A DNA stretch of 64,000 nt. Origin: CAINVV01 sp037129695. Its GTDB lineage: Bacteria; Bacteroidota; Bacteroidia; Bacteroidales; Prolixibacteraceae. The position numbers were made by a program, and so were the translations under genes. Within the stretch, counting starts at the first letter, position 1. Every line of letters starts with the position of its first letter. The DNA is taken from assembly GCA_037129695.1 (NCBI GenBank), contig JBAXUL010000003.1:23573-87572 (forward strand). The letters are read 5' to 3'. Shown here piece by piece: positions 44,305 through 52,882 of the stretch. Under the pieces are notes generated by a model. The model had not been told where the DNA came from, searched no databases, and worked only from the letters and a program-made list of their open reading frames with translations.

Positions 44305-45174
44305 ATGACGAACAGACGAGATTTCTTTAAAACGACTTCCCTGGTAGTTGCCGGAAGTATGATTGGTGCTAATCTTGTATCAGGTGCCATCCCGGCAGCT
44401 AAAAAGAAAAAAAAGATAGGACTGCAGCTTTATTCCCTTCGGGATGACATGACCAAAGATGCTGCAGGTACATTGAAAAAAGCTGCAGAAATGGGTTATT
44501 ATTCCCTTGAGACAGCCTCCTACGGTGAGGGAAAAGTATATGGAATGTTACCCGGAGAATTCAAAAAACGTGTTGAGGATCTTGGCATGAAATTGACAAG
44601 TTGCCACCTTGGAGGACCTAATTATACCAAAGAAACACATGCGGCTGCGATGGAGTGGTGGAAAAAGGCCATCGAAGACCATGCAAAAATGGGCATGAAA
44701 TTTATGATCAAGCCGGGCATGAAATTTCCTGAAAAACTGGACGAATTAAAAGTTCAGATGGATTATTTCAACGCTGTTGGTGATTTAACTACTGCCTCAG
44801 GCATGCAGTTCGGTTGGCACAACCATAACCACGAATTCACCAAAATTGAAGACAAGGTAATCTTCGATTTCATGCTTGAAAACACCAATCCAAAAACAGT
44901 ATGTTTTGAGATGGATGTTTACTGGGTGATGAAAGGCGGATGTTCACCGATTGAATACATGAAAAAATACCCGAAACGTTTCCAATTGTTGCACATCAAG
45001 GATGAGAAGGAAATTGGCGAAAGCGGCCAGCTCGATTTCAAATCCATTTTCGAAGAAGGATATTCTATTGGAATCAAAGATTATTATGTAGAGGTGGAGC
45101 GTTACAATTTTGAACCTCTAGTGAGCGTACAGAAAAGCTATGACTTTTTGGCCGCCGCTTCCTATGTAAAATGA
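44305..45174 (+). CDS. Tat-exported sugar phosphate isomerase/epimerase-like TIM barrel
   Basis: A 289-residue xylose-isomerase-like TIM barrel protein with a twin-arginine signal (TNRRDFFKTTSLVVAG). Metal-site-type segments include YSLETASYGE, SCHLGG, GWHNHNHEF, CFEMDVYWV, LLHIKDE and YYVEVERY. Periplasmic TIM-barrel epimerase-like proteins of this type are common in Bacteroidota glycan or polyol catabolic loci. Its TGA overlaps the ATG of the next gene (ATGA), so translation is coupled to the Asp-box protein. The exact reaction is not assignable. Confidence 0.88.
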   Translation: MTNRRDFFKTTSLVVAGSMIGANLVSGAIPAAKKKKKIGLQLYSLRDDMTKDAAGTLKKAAEMGYYSLETASYGEGKVYGMLPGEFKKRVEDLGMKLTSCHLGGPNYTKETHAAAMEWWKKAIEDHAKMGMKFMIKPGMKFPEKLDELKVQMDYFNAVGDLTTASGMQFGWHNHNHEFTKIEDKVIFDFMLENTNPKTVCFEMDVYWVMKGGCSPIEYMKKYPKRFQLLHIKDEKEIGESGQLDFKSIFEEGYSIGIKDYYVEVERYNFEPLVSVQKSYDFLAAASYVK

Positions 45175-46310
45175 AAATCACATTCATTTCCCTCGTTATT
45201 TTATGGGAAATACTCGCATGCACCTCCTTGCCCTTCTCCGGTTATGCCGGAGAAAGGGGTAAGGAGGTGGTGCTAAAACTTACTCCTGGTACAGATAATC
45301 CCAGAAACAGTGAAGGTGATTTCATCACATTGAAGGACGGGAGCATCTTGTTTGTCTATACCCACTATACTGGAATTTCCTCCAGCGATCATGCAACGGC
45401 CTATCTGGCCGGAAGATTCTCCCACGACAAAGGAAAATCATGGGACCCGGTGGATCATCTTGTATTGGGGAACGAAGGCAAAATGAACATCATGTCAGTG
45501 TCTCTGCTCCGACTAGGCAACGGAGATATTGCCCTCTTTTACCTTCGGAAGAACTCTGTGACGGATTGTATCCCCATGGTTCGGTTCTCGAAGGATGAAG
45601 CCCGGACATGGAGTGAACCGATACGCTGTATCAACGACCGAACCGGTTATTTTGTCCTGAACAATCACAGGGTCATTCAGCTAAAAAATGGCAGATTGCT
45701 GATGGCTGTTGCGTACCATGGAAATATTTCCGGAGACCGTAAAAACCGGTTGGGAAGTGCCTGGAGTTACTATTCCGATGACAGCGGTATCAACTGGAAA
45801 CCCGGTAGTGAAGCTGTTAACCCTGACAGTGTTGTCATACAGGAGCCAGGAGTCGTGGAATTGAAAGATGGTCGTATCATGATGTGGATGAGAACCAATG
45901 CGGGCGTTCAGTATCAGTCTTTTTCGAATGACGGGGGAGTTAACTGGTGCCCGGCGAACCGAAGTAACATTATTTCTCCGCTATCACCTGCGGCTATTGA
46001 CCGTATTCCAAAAACCGGAGATTTGTTGCTGGTATGGAACAACAATGACCAATCTGATCCGGCTTCTAAAGGGAAGCGGACTCCGCAGAGTGTGGCTATC
46101 TCGAAAGACGATGGAATCACCTGGGAAAAAATACAAAACATAGAATCTGATCCGGATGGCTGGTATTGTTATACAGCTGTTCATTTTTCAGGTTCCAGCC
46201 TGCTTCTCGGATATTGTGCGGGAAGTCAGCAAAAAAAAACCTATCTTTCTGAAACGGATATCGTCAGGATTCCGTTATCACGAATTTACAGACCTAAAAG
46301 GATAAAATAA
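45171..46310 (+). CDS. Asp-box (sialidase-like) beta-propeller exported protein
   Basis: A 379-residue protein with an N-terminal hydrophobic signal (about 1-26) and five Asp-box-type motifs S-x-D-x-G-x-x-W or close variants: SHDKGKSW (84-91), SKDEARTW (140-147), SDDSGINW (202-209), SNDGGVNW (252-259) and SKDDGITW (311-318). These mark a six-bladed sialidase-like propeller. I cannot confirm a sialidase active-site arginine triad, so the substrate may not be sialic acid. The start overlaps the upstream isomerase gene by 4 bp. Confidence 0.82.
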   Translation: MKITFISLVILWEILACTSLPFSGYAGERGKEVVLKLTPGTDNPRNSEGDFITLKDGSILFVYTHYTGISSSDHATAYLAGRFSHDKGKSWDPVDHLVLGNEGKMNIMSVSLLRLGNGDIALFYLRKNSVTDCIPMVRFSKDEARTWSEPIRCINDRTGYFVLNNHRVIQLKNGRLLMAVAYHGNISGDRKNRLGSAWSYYSDDSGINWKPGSEAVNPDSVVIQEPGVVELKDGRIMMWMRTNAGVQYQSFSNDGGVNWCPANRSNIISPLSPAAIDRIPKTGDLLLVWNNNDQSDPASKGKRTPQSVAISKDDGITWEKIQNIESDPDGWYCYTAVHFSGSSLLLGYCAGSQQKKTYLSETDIVRIPLSRIYRPKRIK

Positions 46311-46401
46311 GCACCAGTAGCCGGACTTACCTAAAGGACGGTTTTGAATGTTTGGGGAACTCTTCCGGCAAACTGGTCACAGCAAATTAATAAGTACAGA
46401 A

Positions 46402-47427
46402 ATGAATAGTTTGCAGCGTACAATGGATTTTCTGGAAGGCGGGACGGTCGACAGGCCTCCGTTCCATCCTATCCTGATGCGTTTTGCCGCAAAATATTGT
46501 GGCGTGAACTATCGTGATTTTTGCTTGAATTACCGGGATAAATGTTCAGTGAATCTCAGATGTGCCACTGACTTTGCCTCCGACTGGGTCAATGTAATGT
46601 CTGACCCTTATGCTGAGGCCTCCTCATTTGGAACCAGAATCAGTTATCCACTGAATTCCCTGCCAAGAGTTGATGAACTGCTCATCCATGACATCAAAGA
46701 CCTTGACAAGCTGAAGCCAATCAAAGTTGGAGACCATGTACGACTGCTTTCCCGTATTGAGGAGATCAAATATTATCAAAGCCTGGTTGGTGACACCCAG
46801 TTTATCTGTGGTTGGGTGGAAGGTCCCCTGGCATCCTACTGCGACCTGAGGGATGTCTCGGCGGCCTGTCTGGATTTTTATGAACATCCTGACGAACTGC
46901 ACGTGGCATTGGAAATAGTTACAGAAAGTGCAAAGACCTTTCTGGAAGCACAGATCACGGCCGGTGCTCATTGTATCGGAATAGGAGATGCGGTTTGTTC
47001 ACTGATTTCACCCGACCTTTACATCCAATATATTTTTCCGCTTGAAAAGGAATTGATTGATCATGCCCATCACCTTGGCGCAAAAGTGAAATTGCACATC
47101 TGCGGCAATACGACTGCCATTCTGCCTGAAATGATCCGGACCGGAGCCGACATTGTTGATATTGACCACCTGGTGGAAAGAATGGATGATTTTGTTCCGC
47201 TTTTGACTGACCATCAGGTTGTTTCCGGCAACAGTGATCCTGTGTCAGTCGTACAGAACGGGTCAACGGAACAACTGGCGGAAAGCGTGGAGCGCTGTTT
47301 TCACCTTACCGGTGGCAGGGGTATCGTTTCGGCAGGTTGCGAAATAACTCCGGAAACGACCATTGAAAGAATGCAGGCCTATTCATTGTTGGCCCAAAGA
47401 TTGAAACAGATGACCAAACACGGCTAA
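46402..47427 (+). CDS. Uroporphyrinogen decarboxylase superfamily methyltransferase (MtaA/CmuA-like)
   Basis: A 341-residue cytoplasmic protein of the UroD superfamily. Zinc-type ligands H-x-C at His232/Cys234 (KLHICGNT) and Cys313 (VSAGCEITPE) match the H-x-C...C site of corrinoid:thiol methyltransferases such as MtaA, which true heme UroD lacks. It therefore probably handles a methyl-corrinoid or methylated substrate rather than porphyrin. No corrinoid protein gene is adjacent. The start is set at 46402 (MNSLQRTMDFLEGG); an in-frame ATG at 46348 would add 18 residues. It sits between the Asp-box gene and an unknown gene. Confidence 0.8.
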   Translation: MNSLQRTMDFLEGGTVDRPPFHPILMRFAAKYCGVNYRDFCLNYRDKCSVNLRCATDFASDWVNVMSDPYAEASSFGTRISYPLNSLPRVDELLIHDIKDLDKLKPIKVGDHVRLLSRIEEIKYYQSLVGDTQFICGWVEGPLASYCDLRDVSAACLDFYEHPDELHVALEIVTESAKTFLEAQITAGAHCIGIGDAVCSLISPDLYIQYIFPLEKELIDHAHHLGAKVKLHICGNTTAILPEMIRTGADIVDIDHLVERMDDFVPLLTDHQVVSGNSDPVSVVQNGSTEQLAESVERCFHLTGGRGIVSAGCEITPETTIERMQAYSLLAQRLKQMTKHG

Positions 47428-47437
47428 ATTCGACACC

Positions 47438-48634
47438 ATGACGAGAAAATATATCCTGCTGCTGATCTTTTTACTTCCGGTATTGATTCCACTTCTCAGC
47501 TTTATTCTTTGGGCTATGAAGGACAACAGACCATTAAAAATCCTGATATATGACATGACGGTACCTTACAAAGAGAGGGATGAGCACAAATCCTTCAGCT
47601 GGGTATTGATTCATGAAAAATTTACTTCACCTGATCAGTTGAACCGGCCCGATGTAAATTACAAAGGGTTTTTTCCCCTCAACGACTTCAAATTTATCAC
47701 CAAGGATTTTCAAAAATTTTCAACGAAAGAGGTATTGCAGGTTGCTGACAGTCTGGACATGGCCTATTATACGGATACCTATGGCGTATATGCCAATGAA
47801 TGGTACCGGGATACCCTGATTAACGAAAGATCCTCCCGGGTCTACGGCGGACTCAACAACAATGACCTGGTCCTGCTCAAGAGAATGCAGGATTCAAGTA
47901 AACTGGTCATTGCGGAGTTCAATTTTTTGGCCAGTCCAACACCTAGATTAATCCGGGTTCAGGCTGAAGAATTGCTGGATATCAAATGGACTGGCTGGGT
48001 AGGAAGATATTATGATCCCTTGGATACACTTGTCAACCATGATATTCCCAACTGGGCCAGAAGACTGTACAAAAAACAATATGGCCAACCATGGGACTTT
48101 CATAACCCGGGGATACTTTTTGTCAACGAGGATGACCGGATCGTCGTATTGGAGATGAACCGTACTTTGGCTGAAGAGGTTCCCTGGATTTACACTTCAC
48201 AATACGGCCAGCAGAAGTATGATCTGCCTCAGGAGATTACCTATCCTTATTGGTTCGAAATACTGGAATGCGGAGAGTCGAACCGCGTAGTGTCAAAATA
48301 CAAGATTTACACCAATCCTCAGGGGAAAAAGATGCTGGCGGACAATGGTATTCCCGATGTATTCCCTTGTGTCATAGAAAACAAAGAGAAGAATTATTAC
48401 TACTTAGCCGGAGATTTTTGTGATAATCCCATTTATATCGAAAGTGCCAAATTCACCGGCGTTTCTTATTTCCACAAGTTCTTCTATGATAAGTACAATT
48501 ACATAGACCGCACCCCGTTTTTCTGGCATTTTTTCAGACCCATGATGAGCAATATCCTCGAAGAATACAACTATCAGCTGGAAATGAAGAGAAAATTGGG
48601 ATTGGGTAAAGTTCCGGGTTCCAACGCAAACTAA
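47438..48634 (+). CDS. Membrane-anchored protein of unknown function
   Basis: A 398-residue protein I do not recognise. It has one N-terminal membrane helix (about 4-25) and a large soluble, tyrosine- and tryptophan-rich domain. Segments include LKILIYDMTVPYKERDEHKSF just after the helix, GVYANEWYRDTLINERSSRVYGG and GWVGRYYDPLDTLVNHDIPNWARRLYKKQYG. No catalytic signature is obvious. It begins 10 bp after the UroD-like gene, so it shares that operon. Its stop overlaps that of the convergent SMP-30 gene by 4 bp. Confidence 0.75.
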   Translation: MTRKYILLLIFLLPVLIPLLSFILWAMKDNRPLKILIYDMTVPYKERDEHKSFSWVLIHEKFTSPDQLNRPDVNYKGFFPLNDFKFITKDFQKFSTKEVLQVADSLDMAYYTDTYGVYANEWYRDTLINERSSRVYGGLNNNDLVLLKRMQDSSKLVIAEFNFLASPTPRLIRVQAEELLDIKWTGWVGRYYDPLDTLVNHDIPNWARRLYKKQYGQPWDFHNPGILFVNEDDRIVVLEMNRTLAEEVPWIYTSQYGQQKYDLPQEITYPYWFEILECGESNRVVSKYKIYTNPQGKKMLADNGIPDVFPCVIENKEKNYYYLAGDFCDNPIYIESAKFTGVSYFHKFFYDKYNYIDRTPFFWHFFRPMMSNILEEYNYQLEMKRKLGLGKVPGSNAN

Positions 48635-49524
48635 TATCCTCTTACCTTCATTTTCACTGTATAAACAGATGTTCGGGCGGTAATAAAAAGGATATTTTTC
48701 TTTTTGCCTCCGAAACAAAGATTGGAAGGCTGTTCGGGTATCTGGATGCGTGCAATGTTATTTCCCTTGGGATCAAAAACTGAAACGCACTGATTGGTCA
48801 GGTATACATTTCCCCGGTTGTCAATCGTCATTCCATCCGATCCCTCCGGTGCGAAAAAGGTTTTGTTGCTTAAAGTTCCGTTTGAATTGATGGTATACTT
48901 CCAGATTTTATGGTCGTTGATGTCACTCACATAGAGAGTTTTACCATCCGGTGTGCCGATTAAGCCGTTTGGCTGTTTGAAATCGGCAATCACCCTGATC
49001 ACATTTCCATCCCGACTCATGTAGTATACTCCCCGGGTATCCTGTACCTCTTTGTGTCCGGCTTCCCAGTAATCACGTTGGTAAAAGGGATCTGAGAAAT
49101 AGATGCCGCCCTCGGGAGCGATCCACAGGTCGTTGGGGCCATTGAGATGTTTCCCGTTGAAATTTTCTGCCAGAGGCCTGATTTTCTTGTCCATGGAAAT
49201 GGCAATGACACGGTTGTGCAAATCAGCGCACGAAACCAGTTCTCCATGGCGATTGAAAAAGGTTCCGTTGGATCTTTCGCAGGATTGCATAAAATTGGTA
49301 ATAGCGCCGTCCTCGCTCCATATTTCAATCTTGTTGTTGGGCTGATCTGTAAAAAAAACGCGGCCATCCGGCGCAGCTGCCGGACCTTCAGTGAACGAAT
49401 AACCGCCTCCGGCTTTGGTCGCTGTTTCGCCTTTGGCAATCAGTTGTCGGCCTGACTGGTGATTCTTTGAATGGACTGACAAAGAAATCGTAATAATGAG
49501 CAGAATGAGAATTGGTTTGATCAT
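48631..49524 (-). CDS. SMP-30/gluconolactonase-like exported lactonase
   Basis: A 297-residue protein with a signal peptide (about 1-19) and the SMP-30/Gluconolactonase propeller. Markers are GGYSFTEGPAAAPDGRVFFTDQPNNKI, GKHLNGPNDLWIAPEGGIYFSDPFYQRDYW, PNGLIGTPDGKTLYVSDINDHKIW and GSDGMTIDNRGNVYLTN. The family hydrolyses sugar lactones with a divalent metal. Its ATG overlaps the stop of the upstream membrane-protein gene (49521-49524, ATGA), so the two are translationally coupled and possibly functionally linked. Confidence 0.9.
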   Translation of the reverse strand: MIKPILILLIITISLSVHSKNHQSGRQLIAKGETATKAGGGYSFTEGPAAAPDGRVFFTDQPNNKIEIWSEDGAITNFMQSCERSNGTFFNRHGELVSCADLHNRVIAISMDKKIRPLAENFNGKHLNGPNDLWIAPEGGIYFSDPFYQRDYWEAGHKEVQDTRGVYYMSRDGNVIRVIADFKQPNGLIGTPDGKTLYVSDINDHKIWKYTINSNGTLSNKTFFAPEGSDGMTIDNRGNVYLTNQCVSVFDPKGNNIARIQIPEQPSNLCFGGKKKNILFITARTSVYTVKMKVRGY

Positions 49525-50801
49525 GGCAATATGGGAAAACGTAAATTTGGTTTTGGAAGTCCTTCATGCATCCCCAGGGATAGCAGGGACAGTAAAATGA
49601 TGGTGGTGAGGACTAATCCAAAGAAGAGTTCCCAACGATCTTTTGGAAACTTCGCTTCGGAATGTCTTTCGTTAAAAGGAGATTCATTTTTTCTGATTAG
49701 AAACCAGAAAACGATCAGGTTGAGAACATACAAAGGTTGTTCAGACCTGAAATTCCCCATGAATAATCCTGTAATCAGATAACTCCAGATGATGTAGGTT
49801 GAAAAAACGGTCAGGAAAAGAGACATCACTTCATTTTTCCCGAACGAGAGTTTACCTTTCAGTTTCAGCCTGACGATGGTGTTCATCAGGGCCAGAATAA
49901 GGAGGGTCAGCAAAGAAAGAAACATCGCTTTGGAGGGATCGTTCTGGATGAAACTGCTTTTCATCAGTTCACTTGTGGTAAAGGCATCCTTCCAAACCAG
50001 CAAAGGAACTATCAATAAAATAAGTAAAAGCGATAGACTGTTGGAATATTTATTGGATCCCTCCTTATCCGAAGGCCAGGTCGAAGTGAAGACTCCGTAA
50101 GCCATTCCTGATCCGCCCCAGAAACCGATGTTGTATTCCATGACATTCCAAAAGTTGAAATGAATTTGCATGAAGTTTCCTGTGATTTGCAGAAAATTGC
50201 CAAATGAAAACCCGAATCCGGCACCCAGCATCGCGTAAAAAGCTACCCGAAGAGCCGGATGGTATCCGTTCCGTACCATGTGCCATACCATTGCTGCACC
50301 CGCTCCAAAACATATTGCCCATGCCTCCGATCGTGGAGGAGTCATGAGCAACTCGGCTTGTTCAATCAGAAAAAAATATCCGATCAGTCCTCCGGCAGCC
50401 ATTTCGGCTACCAGTGATGCCCACTTGACTCTGTTTGTTGAGGTTGAATTCAGACTAAGTCCAACCAATCCTCCGCCGATGAGTCCGAAGAGTCCACCAA
50501 TGACAAAAAGGGAGAGAAATCCATAAGTGGAATTAAGTAAATCTTCTGCGCGGCAATAGCCAACCACCGCTCCATAACTGATCATTCCAGTCGTTCCCCA
50601 TCCGATGGCCGAACTTGCGATGATGGGAAGCATTTTGTGGTACCAGTCTTTGCGTGCCGCCACCAGAACAAGTGCTGCACCTCCAATGATTCCGGCCATG
50701 GCCGCGCCTGGTTCGTGCCCGAACTGACCTCTTATGGCCCATGATGTTCCAAAGGCGATTCCCACCAATAGTATGGAGAGAAAGAGTTGTTTATTCTTCA
50801 T
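49521..50801 (-). CDS. Polytopic inner-membrane protein of unknown function
   Basis: A 426-residue membrane protein with about 10-11 hydrophobic helices. It opens with ILLVGIAFGTSWAIRGQFGHEPGAAMAGIIGG and has glycine-rich helices (LSLFVIGGLFGLIGGGLVGLSL) and a cytoplasmic loop near residue 275. I do not recognise a transporter family. It overlaps the SMP-30 lactonase gene by 4 bp, which suggests a role with the lactone or its hydrolysis product, perhaps transport; this is inference only. A -7 box at 50835-50842 precedes it. Confidence 0.75.
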   Translation of the reverse strand: MKNKQLFLSILLVGIAFGTSWAIRGQFGHEPGAAMAGIIGGAALVLVAARKDWYHKMLPIIASSAIGWGTTGMISYGAVVGYCRAEDLLNSTYGFLSLFVIGGLFGLIGGGLVGLSLNSTSTNRVKWASLVAEMAAGGLIGYFFLIEQAELLMTPPRSEAWAICFGAGAAMVWHMVRNGYHPALRVAFYAMLGAGFGFSFGNFLQITGNFMQIHFNFWNVMEYNIGFWGGSGMAYGVFTSTWPSDKEGSNKYSNSLSLLLILLIVPLLVWKDAFTTSELMKSSFIQNDPSKAMFLSLLTLLILALMNTIVRLKLKGKLSFGKNEVMSLFLTVFSTYIIWSYLITGLFMGNFRSEQPLYVLNLIVFWFLIRKNESPFNERHSEAKFPKDRWELFFGLVLTTIILLSLLSLGMHEGLPKPNLRFPILP

Positions 50802-50834
50802 GGTAATGTGTTAAGTAGTAGTAATTGGATCATC

Positions 50835-50842
50835 CAAAGCTA
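50835..50842 (-). promoter_or_regulatory. Predicted -7 element for the membrane protein-lactonase operon
   Basis: The - strand reads TAGCTTTG (TAnnTTTG), 34 bp before the ATG at 50801. The -33 region is not convincing. Confidence 0.35.
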
Positions 50843-50960
50843 CAAAAGATTTTGGATTTTGGAATTTTTCACATTCGACACCAAATAATTCAATCGCGCA
50901 AAAATGACTGTTTTGTGGATGGTTCAGCAGTCTGTTGGTTGGATCTGCAGAGATTGCTGC

Positions 50961-50996
50961 CCTTAATTGTGGTCTGCACAATTAAGGTTAAATTTG
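50961..50996 (+). promoter_or_regulatory. Promoter with overlapping operator-like inverted repeat for the selenium cluster
   Basis: Perfect 11-bp inverted repeat CCTTAATTGTG (50961-50971), 5-bp spacer, CACAATTAAGG (50977-50987). Its left arm contains TTG (50967-50969), which with TAAATTTG at 50989-50996 makes TTG-N19-TAnnTTTG. The repeat thus covers the spacer and -33 element of the predicted mnmH promoter, the classic place for a repressor or activator dimer. The implied leader is about 13 nt before the ATG at 51016. Confidence 0.55.
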
Positions 50997-51015
50997 TCAG
51001 AATGATACAACGAGT

Positions 51016-52059
51016 ATGACAACGTTAAAAGCAGATGATTTTATCACGAAGATGAAGGGACAGGTTGTCCTGGATATCAGGACTCCTGCAGAGTTCAATG
51101 CAGGTCATCTGCCGGGAGCCATCTCTTTTCCTCTTTTCAGTGATGAGGAGCGGGTCATCGTTGGAACAATTTACAAACAACAAGGGAGAGATACCGCAGT
51201 ATTGAAAGGGCTTGATCTGGTTGGACCGAAGCTGAAATATTTTGTTTTGCAAGCCAGGAAACTCAAAGGATCGCTTTATCTCTACTGCTGGAGAGGAGGC
51301 ATGCGGAGCAACAGCATGGCATGGTTGCTGCAAACTGCAGGAAGGGAAGTATTTGTATTGGAAGGAGGTTACAAGGCCTATCGTACCCATTGCAGGGAAC
51401 TCATCTCCAACGGATTGAAGCTGATCATGCTCAGCGGCCCTACCGGTTCAGGTAAAACTGAAATTCTGCACCAGATGGAAGCATTGGGTCATCAGGTTTT
51501 GGATCTGGAAGGTCTGGCCAATCACAGGGGATCCAGTTTTGGCGGAATCGGTCAGCCGGCGCAGCCCGGAACAGAGCAGTTTACTAATTTGATCTTTGAG
51601 AAAATCACAGAATTTGATCTTTCCCAACCCATTTGGGTGGAAGGAGAGAGTCAGGCTATCGGGAAAGTCAGTATTCTCAGCGAACTTTTCTCTCAGATGG
51701 ATCATTGTCCGACCATTCGTATTGATCCCCCCAAAGAGGCGCGCATGGATAGACTGATGCGGGATTATGCAGGTTTTCCAGCCGAAGAGCTACAGATCAG
51801 CGTCGAAAAGATCAGCAAACGGCTGGGTGGGAAGGATACACAGGATACCCTGGAGGCACTTTCAGCCGGCGATTACCGAAAGGTGGTGGAGATTACGCTT
51901 GCCTATTACGATAAAGCCTACGATTTCAGTATGGCCCGTCGGGAAACCAGAATGATTCCCTTTGTTCCCACTTCCTTTGAGCCGTTGCAGGTGGCAAAGG
52001 AAATTAGTGAGTTTTCAATTCCAGAAGGACAAGACCATTCAACTGACGACCTTTCGTGA
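51016..52059 (+). CDS. mnmH: tRNA 2-selenouridine synthase (SelU/MnmH)
   Basis: Replaces sulfur with selenium at 2-thiouridine in wobble-position tRNA, using selenophosphate, through a geranylated intermediate. The 347-residue protein has an N-terminal rhodanese domain with the catalytic Cys91 in YCWRGGMRS and a C-terminal P-loop domain (GPTGSGKTE at 141-149). Length matches the bacterial family. It leads a run with yedF, a class V aminotransferase and DUF3343, all selenium-linked families. selD, the selenophosphate synthetase it needs, is not in the window. Codon use looks like its neighbours. Confidence 0.96.
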   Translation: MTTLKADDFITKMKGQVVLDIRTPAEFNAGHLPGAISFPLFSDEERVIVGTIYKQQGRDTAVLKGLDLVGPKLKYFVLQARKLKGSLYLYCWRGGMRSNSMAWLLQTAGREVFVLEGGYKAYRTHCRELISNGLKLIMLSGPTGSGKTEILHQMEALGHQVLDLEGLANHRGSSFGGIGQPAQPGTEQFTNLIFEKITEFDLSQPIWVEGESQAIGKVSILSELFSQMDHCPTIRIDPPKEARMDRLMRDYAGFPAEELQISVEKISKRLGGKDTQDTLEALSAGDYRKVVEITLAYYDKAYDFSMARRETRMIPFVPTSFEPLQVAKEISEFSIPEGQDHSTDDLS

Positions 52060-52139
52060 GCGGTGAAATGCAGGAGGCCATCTGATCAAGGCACAAAGAA
52101 TTCATACAAAAACGCAACAGGAATTAAATTAAGAATATC

Positions 52140-52745
52140 ATGCAACGAGTAGACGGAAAGGGGTTGCTTTGTCCGCAACCATTGATTTTAACGAGGAAAG
52201 CACTGAAGAATTGTCTGCCGGGTGAGACCCTGAAGATCGAATGCGACAATCAGACTGCCTTTCAAAATATCATGACCTACCTGAAGGATCAATCGCTTGC
52301 ACCGACCGGAACTGAAGCAGGTGGCCTATTTCAGATTGAGGTGATCAATCAGAAAAATGAAAAAGGGGAGGAGTCCGGAACTTTCGGCCTGAAACCGGGA
52401 ATTTGCTCTTCCTCCTATGTGGTGGTGATCAGCAGCGACAAAATGGGTGAAGGAGATCCGCAACTTGGAGCCATCCTGATGAAAGGGTTCCTGAATGCCT
52501 TGCACGAGCAACCGGTTTTTCCGACCCATCTGTTATTTTACAATGCCGGAGTGAAACTGACAACCCGAAATTCCGGCGTGACCGGTGCTTTGCAGGAACT
52601 CGAAGCAGAGGGAGTCGAAATTCTGGTGTGCGGAACCTGTATCGATTTTTATCAACTGAAAGATGAACGTGCAGTTGGTACGATTTCAAATATGTTCACC
52701 CTTACGGAGATCATGGCCCAAACCGGGCATATCGTCAAACCCTGA
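52140..52745 (+). CDS. yedF: YedF-like selenium-metabolism sulfurtransferase-like protein
   Basis: A 201-residue two-part protein: an N-terminal TusA/SirA-like domain (1-70) with the CPxP motif (GLLCPQPLIL, Cys11), and a C-terminal DsrE-like domain (about 90-200) with CGTC at 164-167. This fusion is the selenium-linked YedF family, found with SelD-dependent systems. It is thought to move activated sulfur or selenium. The start at 52140 (MQRVDGKGLLCPQP) is well supported. It sits 80 bp after mnmH, and 137 bp that include a GC-rich repeat separate it from the aminotransferase. Confidence 0.93.
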   Translation: MQRVDGKGLLCPQPLILTRKALKNCLPGETLKIECDNQTAFQNIMTYLKDQSLAPTGTEAGGLFQIEVINQKNEKGEESGTFGLKPGICSSSYVVVISSDKMGEGDPQLGAILMKGFLNALHEQPVFPTHLLFYNAGVKLTTRNSGVTGALQELEAEGVEILVCGTCIDFYQLKDERAVGTISNMFTLTEIMAQTGHIVKP

Positions 52746-52800
52746 ACAACAGAGGTTTGAAATGTTTGAAGTGTTAAAGGTAGCCAACCAACCTGGCGCG

Positions 52801-52854
52801 CGGCCCTTCGACCCCTTCGGCCCCTTCGGCCCCTACGACAAGCTCAGGGACCGG
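52801..52854. repeat. GC-rich intergenic repeat, copy 2 (inverted relative to copy 1)
   Basis: A 54-bp GC-rich tract reading CGGCCCTTCGACCCCTTCGG, a further CCCCTTCGG-type unit, then ACAAGCTCAGGGACCGG. Reverse-complemented it matches 842-876, with extra CCTTCGGCC units in the middle. It ends 28 bp before the aminotransferase start codon. Confidence 0.75.
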
Positions 52855-52882
52855 AGTCATTTTAAACAAAATAAACATTTCC

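Noticed and set aside
45171..46310. Firm call as an exo-alpha-sialidase (nanH)
   Set aside because: Asp-boxes define the fold but I could not identify the arginine triad, Tyr/Glu pair and Asp with confidence, so no gene symbol is given.
52012..52139. SECIS-like element or in-frame UGA selenocysteine codon in the selenium cluster
   Set aside because: All four genes terminate normally with complete domains, and no UGA interrupts a conserved frame.
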